Numbered from the stretch's first letter, positions 8,692-16,120 are shown. The stretch: DNA of 19,575 nucleotides from JBKSMP01 sp964582055 (GCA_964582055.1 CAZOPT010000017.1:1-19575); one strand, 5' to 3'. Notes: generated from the letters alone by a model not told the origin. Numbers and translations: made by a program.

Positions 8692-8717
8692 AAAGGGGAG
8701 GTTAGCCTCCTCTTTTT
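8692..8717 (+). terminator. Rho-independent terminator after the lipase gene
   Basis: AAAGGGGAGG-TTAG-CCTCCTCTTT forms a 10-bp stem (one G-T pair) with a 4-nt loop, followed by more T. It lies 12 nt after the lipase stop and separates the lipase from the downstream operon, which therefore needs its own promoter. Confidence 0.88.
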
Positions 8718-8728
8718 CGTTTAATAAT

Positions 8729-8744
8729 TGGCATCAATATTGCT
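8729..8744 (+). promoter_or_regulatory. Sigma-54-type promoter of the tip-chaperone-translocator operon
   Basis: TGGCATCAATATTGCT matches the -24/-12 consensus at TGGCA and TTGCT with the exact 10-bp GG-to-GC spacing and continues TTTAA. It sits between the lipase terminator and the ATG at 8756, the only room for a promoter. The expected start of transcription (about 12 nt after the GC) is at about 8755, next to the ATG, which would make the mRNA leaderless or nearly so. Confidence 0.7.
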
Positions 8745-8755
8745 TTAAAGAAAAC

Positions 8756-11002
8756 ATGGCACTGTCACCAACAGCACTTAACGGAATTCAAAATACTCCT
8801 GTACTTAGAAGTTCTGGAGTGCCAGACATTGATCCAAATGTAAAAAAATCGATAAAAGAACTTAATCAAAAGTATACATGTTTTGGTGCAGACTACACAA
8901 ACAAAAGGAACATGCTCTTAGGTTTTTTAAATGATATTTTAAATAAAGGATATTCATTTGGTGCAAATGGACTAGATATTGAAAAAATTTTCAATGAAAA
9001 CTCTTTTTCCAATAGTAATACCATTTGCAATGCCGGCAAAAAAGCATACGCATATTATCTCAAAGAAGTTTTACAGAAACTCAACTTACTCAACCAATAC
9101 ATCTTAAAAGGGCAAAAGGCTTTAAATACTTTAAAAGATTGTACAAATGAAGCCCAAATTAAAAAATATGAAACGATCTTGGAAATACAAGATGAGCTTG
9201 TTAAAAAAGTTTTAAATGATTTTAACAAATATACCGTTATTCAAACATTAACTACAACAAGGACTACCATAAGGAAAAAAATAACAGGAGGGACAGATGT
9301 AAAAGGAAACGATACCATTCTTACTGAAACTAATTACGCTACTAAAGGTAAAATTTGGGATGAAAATGGAAATGTAACTGGAAAATTTGAATTAAATACG
9401 TTAAGTAGCTTACAAGACTTAAGAACCCTTACTACTGTAAAAGAATCTGGTCTTCAAATAATCACAACTACTTTAACCAATAAACATACAAGTGAAACAA
9501 CAGACCTTAATGACGAGTTTGGATTTAATGTTGTTAATAAACAAATTTCAATAAATAAAGATAAAGAAGAATCTACTCCCATTGCCCTATTTGATGAGCT
9601 AACGCTGCTTGAAAAATTAAAATATATTCGAGTTTATTATACTGATAACACTACCCCTTATAACTATCCTGAAGATTTAAAAAGCGGTGTACCCTGCATG
9701 TCTAGAGATGAGTTAAAAACTTATGTATATGATGCTAATAAAAATGGTAGTAACGATGATGAGTTACAGGAATTAGGGATTATTCCTTCAAAAGAAAATG
9801 CCCCTAAAACAGATCTTGTAGAGCCAGGAGCAGTAGAATTATTTTATGTTGGATATTTAGAAGATTCCCAAGGCGCTATAAATGCACTAGCAGCATTTAT
9901 GGAAATAAAATCGGTTTCAATGCTGGTTCAAATCACTCAGCAATCCTACCGTGTAAAAGCTTTAAAAACCTATCTTCAAATGTTGGAAATTGGATTACAA
10001 GAATTAAATTCTTGTTATGAAAAGGATAGTATATCTACAAAAACTTACCTCGCCATAAAATATGCCGCTGCTAATCAAACACGAACACTTGTAAATATTA
10101 ATGGATCAGATTATATCGTTCTACAGGTGGATGGAGAAAAAGAAAGCGGAAATTATGAACACTATAATTTATCTGATAAACAAGCCTATATCTACGTCAA
10201 AGCTACTACAGAGGGTATTAATGAGTTTTTGGGGATGCAATGGGATGCTGTGGATACTATTTTTAAACAATTTTCTATTACCGAATCGTTTCAAGAATTA
10301 ACAGACCCTCAAATAAAAGAAGGCTATGACAATGGAACAGAATTTGGACAAAATCCAACGTTTAATAACAAATTTAGTGATTCTTATAATTACCTTTATA
10401 AAGAAGTTAAAATTGGAGGTTATTATACCATAACTACTGATGGAGAAAAATATAGACACTATGATGGATGGCTTGTTCATGAATATGTAAATACGAAAGA
10501 ACTCATACGTCACCCCCTTAATATAAACGACGAGGATCCCGATAATAAACGAATGATACAAAATAAAGATTTAGGATGGCGAAACTATGATTGCATTTTA
10601 TATCAAAAACAAATCATTGTAAGTTCAACAACCCTTACTTCCCAAACTGGGAATGTCCTCTTTGCAAAATTTAATAACAATGAGCAAGCTATAAACAACC
10701 TCCCTAAAGAACTGGAAACAGCAAAAGTTAGCATGAATGATATCCTAAACGATAAATTTGCAGGTGAAAACATAAGTTGGAGACATAAGGACGACAAACG
10801 TACATCCCAATGGAGAAGACTTGTAGAAATGTGGCAAAACGTTTGCCAAACGGCTATTGAAAATATAGGCAGTCAAATAGAATCTGTCAATAAAACCATA
10901 AAATCTTTGCGTTCAAAAATCGATACGTTTGATTCATCTGCTAACCGTTTTCGCGACAAATTCTATTCAACAATAATGACAGCCATTAACAAAATTTCTT
11001 AA
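8756..11002 (+). CDS. Large T3SS tip/translocator-like protein, paralogue A
   Basis: This 748-residue hydrophilic protein is the only intact member of the three-paralogue family. An N-terminal helical pair (about 97-160, including AYAYYLKEVLQKLNLLNQYI) is followed by a Thr-rich, beta-looking insert of about 110 residues (162-275) absent from B and C. The shared block is LLEKLKYIRVYY (about 284-295), ELFYVGYLEDSQGA (361-374) and a long helix. SDYIVLQ and a variable region follow, and the C-terminal coiled coil (about 685-748) includes WRRLVEMWQNVCQTAIENIG. Gene order with the LcrH-type chaperone (4 nt downstream) and YopB-type translocator matches lcrV-lcrH-yopB. The proposed role is a needle-tip or hydrophilic translocator, at more than twice the size of LcrV. 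Family membership among A, B and C is seen directly; the tip role is inference. No ribosome site is visible. Confidence 0.7.
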   Translation: MALSPTALNGIQNTPVLRSSGVPDIDPNVKKSIKELNQKYTCFGADYTNKRNMLLGFLNDILNKGYSFGANGLDIEKIFNENSFSNSNTICNAGKKAYAYYLKEVLQKLNLLNQYILKGQKALNTLKDCTNEAQIKKYETILEIQDELVKKVLNDFNKYTVIQTLTTTRTTIRKKITGGTDVKGNDTILTETNYATKGKIWDENGNVTGKFELNTLSSLQDLRTLTTVKESGLQIITTTLTNKHTSETTDLNDEFGFNVVNKQISINKDKEESTPIALFDELTLLEKLKYIRVYYTDNTTPYNYPEDLKSGVPCMSRDELKTYVYDANKNGSNDDELQELGIIPSKENAPKTDLVEPGAVELFYVGYLEDSQGAINALAAFMEIKSVSMLVQITQQSYRVKALKTYLQMLEIGLQELNSCYEKDSISTKTYLAIKYAAANQTRTLVNINGSDYIVLQVDGEKESGNYEHYNLSDKQAYIYVKATTEGINEFLGMQWDAVDTIFKQFSITESFQELTDPQIKEGYDNGTEFGQNPTFNNKFSDSYNYLYKEVKIGGYYTITTDGEKYRHYDGWLVHEYVNTKELIRHPLNINDEDPDNKRMIQNKDLGWRNYDCILYQKQIIVSSTTLTSQTGNVLFAKFNNNEQAINNLPKELETAKVSMNDILNDKFAGENISWRHKDDKRTSQWRRLVEMWQNVCQTAIENIGSQIESVNKTIKSLRSKIDTFDSSANRFRDKFYSTIMTAINKIS

Positions 11003-11006
11003 ATTT

Positions 11007-11585
11007 ATGACAACAACTACAAAACCATCTAATTTCGACTTAATAAAAGTCGTATTATCAGAACTCAGAAAAAAAATGGAAGCCGATGCTGTAAAACCTA
11101 CAGATGAAGATTTAGATCTTTTTGCAAAATTTGGCGACCAACTTTCGCAAGGAAAATTTTGCTTAAAAGAAGCATTTAAAATTCCAAAATCACAACTAGA
11201 TATGTTCTATGCCATGGCATATGATTTCTATCAACGCGATAAATATGAAAAAGCTGAAACCTTTTTTTCTCTTCTAGTCTTGATAGATCCTTTAGAGGAA
11301 AAATATTGGGAAGGTTTAGGTGCTACAGAAAAACAATTGAAAAAAATAGATTTAGCAATTACAGCTTACGGAATGTTAACTCAAATAAAACCAAAACAAG
11401 CTACCTATTATTTAGATCTTGCTGAATGTTTCTTTTGGCGCAAGCAATTTAAAGAAGCAACCCAATGTTGCGAAACTATGCTATTTTTTGCAAAAACTTT
11501 TCCTGCAGACAACCCTAATATTGCTGCTCATGTTCAAAAAGCAAAATTGTTTTTAGAAGCATTAAAAAAGAAATTGGAGGAATAA
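11007..11585 (+). CDS. LcrH/SycD-type T3SS class II (translocator) chaperone
   Basis: The 192-residue protein carries three tandem TPR units (about 64-97, 98-131 and 132-165) in the pattern of SycD/LcrH/IpgC chaperones: AYDFYQRDKYEKAETFF, then WEGLGATEKQLKKIDLAITA, then YLDLAECFFWRKQFKEAT. These cytosolic proteins bind the N-terminal region of hydrophobic translocators through the concave TPR face and keep them soluble before secretion. The family is usually about 160-170 residues; extra length here lies at both ends, with a helix at 10-25 that could dimerise. It starts 4 nt after the stop of paralogue A and ends 3 nt before the translocator, which is the expected client. I do not assign a symbol because several naming schemes exist. 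Confidence 0.88.
   Translation: MTTTTKPSNFDLIKVVLSELRKKMEADAVKPTDEDLDLFAKFGDQLSQGKFCLKEAFKIPKSQLDMFYAMAYDFYQRDKYEKAETFFSLLVLIDPLEEKYWEGLGATEKQLKKIDLAITAYGMLTQIKPKQATYYLDLAECFFWRKQFKEATQCCETMLFFAKTFPADNPNIAAHVQKAKLFLEALKKKLEE
11576..11580 (+). promoter_or_regulatory. Strong Shine-Dalgarno for the translocator GTG start
   Basis: GGAGG ends 8 nt before the GTG at 11589 and lies inside the last codons of the chaperone gene. It fixes the non-ATG start. It stands out because most genes of this window show no clear Shine-Dalgarno sequence, so the translocator may be translated at a higher rate than its neighbours. Confidence 0.72.
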
Positions 11586-11588
11586 ACC

Positions 11589-13097
11589 GTGGTAGATTTA
11601 GAGACAAATACAACAACATTTACGAGTGCATTGAACACAGTACTCCAAGCCAGTAATGGTTCTATGAATGAATTGCAGGCCATTAATCAGGCTATTTTAA
11701 CTGGAGAAGGCATCGATCAAATTATTGAAAATTTTGCAGACGAAAATCCTGAATTTGCTCAAGCATTAAAAAATAACAAAAATAACTTAAAAAAACCAGA
11801 TGTTGAATTAAGCCTATTAATGGAATCAGAGATAGAAATTCCAAAAGAATTAGCAGAAAAATTAGAGCTTGCTGGTACTAAAACGACTGATGCCACAATA
11901 AAAGTAAGTATTGGTAGTTTCACACAAGCTGCCCTTAAGGAATCTCTAAAAGAAAATGAAAATACATTTGGTTTAGGAAACTTAAATTCTGAAACATTAG
12001 ATTTATTGTGTTTACTTTTATGTCAAGATAGTAAATCACAACTTATAGAAACATTAAAACAAACATTAAAATCTAAAGTTGCTGAAAGACAAAACCTTAG
12101 TAATGAGTATTTAGAAAAAACAACAAACATAGCCAAAGAAGAAGTAGAAGCACTAAAAGCTGCTGAAAAGGCTAAAATTCTGTCTATAATCTCATCTGTT
12201 TTAAGCGCTGTATTAGCTGTCGTTATAACTGTCGTTTCTGTTGCAGCTACAATCGCAACATGTGGAACAGGTGCACCTGCAATAATAGCAGCAGCTGTCT
12301 CAGTAACTTTATCTATCATGAGTACAGTTAGTTCAGTTGCTGCCTCTGGATGTACTATCGCCGGAGCATGTACAGATGATCAAGATAAAAAAGATAAACT
12401 TAATTCTGCTTCTTTTGGTCTTGGTATTGCTTCAGCTGTTCTTGGTATTTTAGGATGTGGCGCTGATATTGCTGGTTCAATAGCTTCATCTGCAGCAAAA
12501 GCTGGTACTAGTGCTGCTAAGGCTGCTGCTAAAGCTGCTGGTTCCTCTATTAGTAAAGAAACATCTAAAGCTATTGGTAAGGCCGCTGCTGAAGCAGGTG
12601 AAGCTGTTATTAAAGATGCCACCAAAAAAATGGCAAAGGAAACTCTTAAAAAAATCGTTAAAAATGCCGCTAAAAGCGCTGCAAAGGAAGCTATTAAAGA
12701 AGCTGGGAAAGAAATAACTGAAGAAGCAGCAGAAACTATTGCTGAAGAGGCTGCTAAAGCTGTTACAAAACAACTTATTAAAAATAGTTTACAGAAAACT
12801 TTAGAGATAACGAATGACATTCTTACTGCTGGTAACTCTATAATACAAGGAGCGACTGAAATTGCTACTGGAGTACTCAATATAAAAGCTGCTAATAAAC
12901 AACGCTCATTAGATGAAATTAAAATTGATATGGCAAAATTAGACCAAGAAATAGAAACATTAGTGGCATTTATCGATGCCTTAACACAAGGTATACAAAA
13001 CTTCATAGAAGATTTTCTTAAAAACGAACAAGAAGCAGCGGAAACTCTACAAGCTAAAGGTGATATCGAACTTCAATTGGCTCAAAAAAATGCTTAA
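11589..13097 (+). CDS. YopB/IpaB/CopB-type hydrophobic T3SS translocator
   Basis: The 502-residue protein has the layout of major pore-forming translocators. The N-terminal half is polar and helical with no signal peptide. A long hydrophobic hairpin follows: residues 197-222 (ILSIISSVLSAVLAVVITVV), a turn at TCGTGAP, and 229-252. A short charged segment (DDQDKKDK, 263-270) leads to a third hydrophobic stretch (about 276-300). An Ala/Lys/Glu-rich amphipathic helix runs from about 300 to 400, and a coiled-coil tail ends the protein. Such proteins insert into the host membrane with a YopD-type partner. The hydrophobic region, coiled coils and linkage to an LcrH-type chaperone are seen; the assignment rests on these rather than on strong residue identity. 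It starts with GTG behind a strong ribosome site. No YopD-like gene follows. Confidence 0.82.
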   Translation: MVDLETNTTTFTSALNTVLQASNGSMNELQAINQAILTGEGIDQIIENFADENPEFAQALKNNKNNLKKPDVELSLLMESEIEIPKELAEKLELAGTKTTDATIKVSIGSFTQAALKESLKENENTFGLGNLNSETLDLLCLLLCQDSKSQLIETLKQTLKSKVAERQNLSNEYLEKTTNIAKEEVEALKAAEKAKILSIISSVLSAVLAVVITVVSVAATIATCGTGAPAIIAAAVSVTLSIMSTVSSVAASGCTIAGACTDDQDKKDKLNSASFGLGIASAVLGILGCGADIAGSIASSAAKAGTSAAKAAAKAAGSSISKETSKAIGKAAAEAGEAVIKDATKKMAKETLKKIVKNAAKSAAKEAIKEAGKEITEEAAETIAEEAAKAVTKQLIKNSLQKTLEITNDILTAGNSIIQGATEIATGVLNIKAANKQRSLDEIKIDMAKLDQEIETLVAFIDALTQGIQNFIEDFLKNEQEAAETLQAKGDIELQLAQKNA

Positions 13098-13182
13098 ACA
13101 AAAATTTAAAAAGGTTTACGAAAACATCCTTTAATGATTTAAGAAGCTTTACAAGTTCCGCCTATACATTAAAGTATAATTT

Positions 13183-14088
13183 GTGATAAAAACAAATTAT
13201 TTGTGTATAGACGGAACGTATTTAGCTTTCCGTAGTTTTTACGGAGTTAAACCGTTAGAAAACAACCATCATTTACCCGTAAACGCCATTTACGGCTTTT
13301 TTAACACTCTACTTTCTTTAGAGCAACTGATCCATTGGCAACATCTGCTTATATTCTTTGATTGCAGCCGTTCTAAAAAACGTCTCGAATTATTAGAAGA
13401 TTACAAGTCTAATCGTGCAAAAACACCCGAAGATTTTAAAGTTCAACTACCATATATTAAACAACTCACGATAGCTTGGGGTGCAGCTTGTCTCGAACGC
13501 ATGGATGTCGAAGCAGACGACCTAATTGGCACATGGGCTCATTTTGCAAGCAAAAACAAACAAAACGTCGTTATTTTAAGTAGTGACAAAGATTTGATGC
13601 AATGCGTCAATTCTTATGTATATCAAATGATTCGTACACCTGATAACTGGCATTTGCTGAACGAAACGGGTGTTTTAGAAAAAATGCAGGTTATGCCAGA
13701 ACAAATTGTTGATTATTTAGCTCTTGTTGGAGACTCCATTGATCATTACGAAGGTTTGCCGGGTGTAGGACCAAAAACAGCTGCAAATTGGCTTAAACAA
13801 TATGGTTCTTTGAAAAAAATACTTCAACAAAAAAATACCATCGAACCCAAACGTTTTCGTCCAGTTTTACAAGAATTCGAAAGTCGCCTTTTGCGCAATC
13901 AGGCCCTTGCAAAACTTGAAATCGATAGGCAATTTATTCCTGACATCGAAAGGCAAATACAAGAAGCTTCTCGCAATACAAACCTTTTAAAAAATCTACT
14001 TATAGAACTTAACCTGAATAATTTACTCAAAAAACTAAATTTGGCCGAAAAACCAGTAAGCTCACAACAAGTAGAATTTCTTTTCTAA
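13183..14088 (+). CDS. Stand-alone 5'-3' exonuclease (Pol I N-terminal domain / ExoIX type)
   Basis: The 301-residue protein matches the 5' nuclease domain of DNA polymerase I without a polymerase. It keeps the metal-binding acidic set: Asp10 (CIDGTYLAFRSFYG), Asp60 (IFFDCSR), Glu110/Asp112/Asp113 (VEADD), Asp135/Asp137 (SSDKD) and Asp184/Asp187 (GDSID). A helix-hairpin-helix GLPGVGPKTA (191-200) follows. It would remove 5' flaps or RNA primers on DNA. The start is GTG: an in-frame TAA lies two codons upstream, and the first conserved Asp is at residue 10, so no later start fits. A good TATAAT lies only 2 nt before the GTG, too close for a normal -10 of this start. The gene is convergent with the next one, with stops 3 nt apart. 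Confidence 0.9.
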   Translation: MIKTNYLCIDGTYLAFRSFYGVKPLENNHHLPVNAIYGFFNTLLSLEQLIHWQHLLIFFDCSRSKKRLELLEDYKSNRAKTPEDFKVQLPYIKQLTIAWGAACLERMDVEADDLIGTWAHFASKNKQNVVILSSDKDLMQCVNSYVYQMIRTPDNWHLLNETGVLEKMQVMPEQIVDYLALVGDSIDHYEGLPGVGPKTAANWLKQYGSLKKILQQKNTIEPKRFRPVLQEFESRLLRNQALAKLEIDRQFIPDIERQIQEASRNTNLLKNLLIELNLNNLLKKLNLAEKPVSSQQVEFLF

Positions 14089-14091
14089 TGC

Positions 14092-14727
14092 TTAAAAAAG
14101 CTTCGGTTGTTGTAATTCTTGTGCGGTTTTCGACGGGCTGCTCATTTGAAGCAACCAAGCAAGAGATTTGGACTGTATTTCTGGCAGTCGGATAAAATTT
14201 AAAAATAAGAGTGCACAAGCAAGAGCATCATAAAGTGCACAGTGGAAATTTTTGCGTAGTGGTGAGCAAAATTTTCCTGAAATTTTTTCTAAGACCTCTC
14301 CTAAATCAAACATTTCTATCAATTCATTTAAGCCGCACGAAAAAATTTTTAAATATTTTTTATACAAAAAATAAGTATCTAGCCAAGGTTCCCATGTATG
14401 TGTTTGATTATGAGTGGTCAATACCGGAGCATAAGCACTTAATAAGGTATTTTCAAAGGCAGCATTATGAGCACAGAAAAAAGCATTTTGACGAGCTTTT
14501 ATAAACTGTTCTAAATGGCTTTCAAAATAGGAACAATGGGACAATTCATCACTTTGCAAATGGTGACATTCCTGCTCTAAAGGCGAAATATTTGCTTTAT
14601 TTTTACACAATTGAGTATCTGCACCTAAAATACCATTCGTACTAGATACTTCTACAATTCCGTACTCAAGAATACCTGTTTGCAAACTTCCTTCGAAATC
14701 AATAACATAAACTGAAAACTCCTCCAT
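14092..14727 (-). CDS. DnaQ-like DEDDh 3'-5' exonuclease
   Basis: The 211-residue protein has the three Exo motifs of the DEDDh family. Motif I is VIDFEGS (Asp10, Glu12). Motif II is CAHNAAFEN (His87, Asn88, with Glu92 where most members have Asp). Motif III is HCALYD (His162, Asp167; H-x4-D spacing). It should hydrolyse DNA or RNA from the 3' end using two metals. It could be a proofreading-type subunit or a separate DNA/RNA trimming nuclease; motifs alone do not decide. The Glu in motif II is a conservative but uncommon change. The start is ATG at 14727. It converges on the 5'-3' exonuclease gene, and their 3' ends are almost touching. Confidence 0.85.
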   Translation of the reverse strand: MEEFSVYVIDFEGSLQTGILEYGIVEVSSTNGILGADTQLCKNKANISPLEQECHHLQSDELSHCSYFESHLEQFIKARQNAFFCAHNAAFENTLLSAYAPVLTTHNQTHTWEPWLDTYFLYKKYLKIFSCGLNELIEMFDLGEVLEKISGKFCSPLRKNFHCALYDALACALLFLNFIRLPEIQSKSLAWLLQMSSPSKTAQELQQPKLF

Positions 14728-14817
14728 TGATAAAGTATTTTCGTATTTTGAAAAAATTTCAATTTATTTTATTGACTATTTAATCGATATGTTTTCCTAT
14801 AAATATATCGTTTTAGC

Positions 14818-14894
14818 GCACCTTTAGCTCAATTGGATAGAGCATCTGACTACGGATCAGAAGGTTGGGAGTTCGACTCTCTCAAGGTGCGCCA
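14818..14894 (+). tRNA. tRNA-Arg (anticodon ACG)
   Basis: A 77-nt cloverleaf with encoded CCA has acceptor stem GCACCTT/AAGGTGC, D arm GCTC/GAGC, anticodon stem TCTGA/TCAGA with loop CTACGGA, and T arm GGGAG/CTCTC around TTCGACT. Anticodon ACG (inosine at position 34 after TadA editing in most bacteria) reads CGT/CGC/CGA. It is followed 8 nt later by the sigma-54-type promoter of the next gene. Confidence 0.96.
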
Positions 14895-14902
14895 TTTTTG
14901 TC

Positions 14903-14918
14903 AGGCACATAAATTGCT
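14903..14918 (+). promoter_or_regulatory. Sigma-54-type promoter before the exported nucleosidase
   Basis: AGGCACATAAATTGCT has GGCAC and TTGCT at the exact 10-bp GG-to-GC spacing of the -24/-12 class and continues TTTAA like the copies at 8729 and 7039. The predicted start of transcription near 14929 leaves a 26-nt leader before the ATG at 14956, containing GGGAG and GAGAG as possible weak ribosome sites. Confidence 0.65.
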
Positions 14919-14955
14919 TTAATGAATATCGGGAGTTGAGAGCAATTTTAATTTT

Positions 14956-16026
14956 ATGAAAATATCTTTACGTGGACTCTGCACATGCGGAGTATTTTTT
15001 ATTAGTTTTATCTTAAGTAATAATCTAGAAGGAAACAGAAGAAGTTATTATAAAGGCTTTCATACTACAAAAGCAATAAAAAACTTAAAAAAATCACATA
15101 CACCTAAAATTAATCTATCACACAAAATAAATACTACTAAAAAAATTTCATTTAATAAAAAATTATGGCAAATTGTAAAAATTTTATGCATTTGCCCAAT
15201 GAAATACGAATACAATGGTGTTTGTGAAAAATTTAAAATTTATAAATGTTCTCAAAAGCAAAGAAATGATTTTTATTTAGATGAATTATGCCAATACGTT
15301 TCTTTAGACCCTAAAGAGGTAGAGTTTTTTAGAATAAACAACCAAATTATGTGTCTTGTTTTTGGAAATAAACGTGAACATTCTGTTTCTTTTCTACTTG
15401 GAAGCATTATGTCGACATTACAAAATTTACAATTTGTTATTATTGGTGGCATTTGTGGATGTTCAAATATCAATATTCCACTTTATTCAGTCATGATACC
15501 AAGCCAATTTTATTCCTTAGATTCATTAAGTATTTGTAATGTTTTAAATAATGGTCAATTACAACAAAGAAAAGGGGAAAAAATTGGTGCAATTTATGAA
15601 AAATATGCTCTAAATACAGAAGGTTTTATTAAAATAAATCTTGAAAACGAAATTAGAAGATTATTAAAAGCCAATAACTGTATTGACTTTACAAGTAGTT
15701 GCTTTATCGATAACGAAGAATTTTGCATAAAACTTGTAGAAAACTTTAAACAAGAAGAAAACGAAAAATTCGCTTATTTACCTCACATTTTTGAAATGGA
15801 AGACTATGCGATTGTACAAGCATGTCTTACTAAAAAAGTACCATTTATTTGTTTACGTATCGTTAGTGATCACGCTGGGTTAGTAGAAAATGAAAAATCA
15901 TCGAAAGACAACATTTCTTCAAATGCCATAGATGAAAGTAAAATAAAAGCCTCTAAAAAACTTGGAAAAACTATCAAAACATTAATAGATAATATAGATT
16001 TCTCTTCTATCATAACTTTTAGGTAA
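14956..16026 (+). CDS. Exported MTAN/PNP-fold nucleosidase-like protein, putative effector
   Basis: The 356-residue protein starts with a signal-like segment (residues 5-20, GLCTCGVFFISFIL) and a Lys/Asn-rich linker to about 80. The rest resembles the PNP_UDP_1 superfamily (MTA/SAH nucleosidase, futalosine hydrolase, purine nucleoside phosphorylase). FVIIGGICGC (160-169) sits at the conserved glycine-rich strand. FEMEDYAIVQACLTKKVPFI (279-298) matches the MTAN element around the ribose-binding Met-Glu (here Met281, Glu282). LRIVSD (300-305) ends in the catalytic Asp (Asp305). Cleavage of a nucleoside N-glycosidic bond is therefore likely. Substrate is unknown, and the region between 170 and 279 is divergent. 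MTAN proteins are normally cytosolic and about 230 residues; the exported N-terminal extension and sigma-54-type promoter are unusual and suggest a secreted role. It is followed by a shared terminator. Confidence 0.7.
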   Translation: MKISLRGLCTCGVFFISFILSNNLEGNRRSYYKGFHTTKAIKNLKKSHTPKINLSHKINTTKKISFNKKLWQIVKILCICPMKYEYNGVCEKFKIYKCSQKQRNDFYLDELCQYVSLDPKEVEFFRINNQIMCLVFGNKREHSVSFLLGSIMSTLQNLQFVIIGGICGCSNINIPLYSVMIPSQFYSLDSLSICNVLNNGQLQQRKGEKIGAIYEKYALNTEGFIKINLENEIRRLLKANNCIDFTSSCFIDNEEFCIKLVENFKQEENEKFAYLPHIFEMEDYAIVQACLTKKVPFICLRIVSDHAGLVENEKSSKDNISSNAIDESKIKASKKLGKTIKTLIDNIDFSSIITFR

Positions 16027-16082
16027 TATACACCCATAAAATCTTGTTAACACAAATTCCATTTAATTGATGAAACATAAGC

Positions 16083-16112
16083 AAAAACCACAGAAACACC
16101 CCCGTGGTTTTC
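16083..16112 (-). terminator. Terminator between convergent nucleosidase and phosphofructokinase genes
   Basis: AAAACCAC and GTGGTTTT form an 8-bp stem around a 12-nt loop. On the minus strand the 3' arm ends in TTTTT, on the plus strand in TTTTCT, so it can serve both converging genes, better for the minus-strand one. Confidence 0.75.
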
Positions 16113-16120
16113 TAAGAATT

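Noticed and set aside
12380..13006. A 208-codon open frame on the minus strand opposite the translocator gene.
   Set aside because: It is the shadow of Ala/Lys/Glu-rich repetitive codons on the plus strand. It gives a low-complexity Ala/Ser/Ile product, and the plus-strand gene has a strong ribosome site and operon context.
13098..13137. A terminator after the translocator gene.
   Set aside because: Only a bulged TTAAA-AAGG / CCTTTAA pairing with a long loop and no T run is present.
13148..13180. TTTACA and TATAAT before the 5'-3' exonuclease as a sigma-70 promoter.
   Set aside because: The spacer is 21 bp and the TATAAT lies 2 nt before the GTG start, so transcription from it would begin inside the gene.
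14211..14504. A plus-strand open frame of 97 codons near the DEDDh exonuclease.
   Set aside because: It lies fully opposite a gene with clear catalytic motifs, and its product looks like no protein family.
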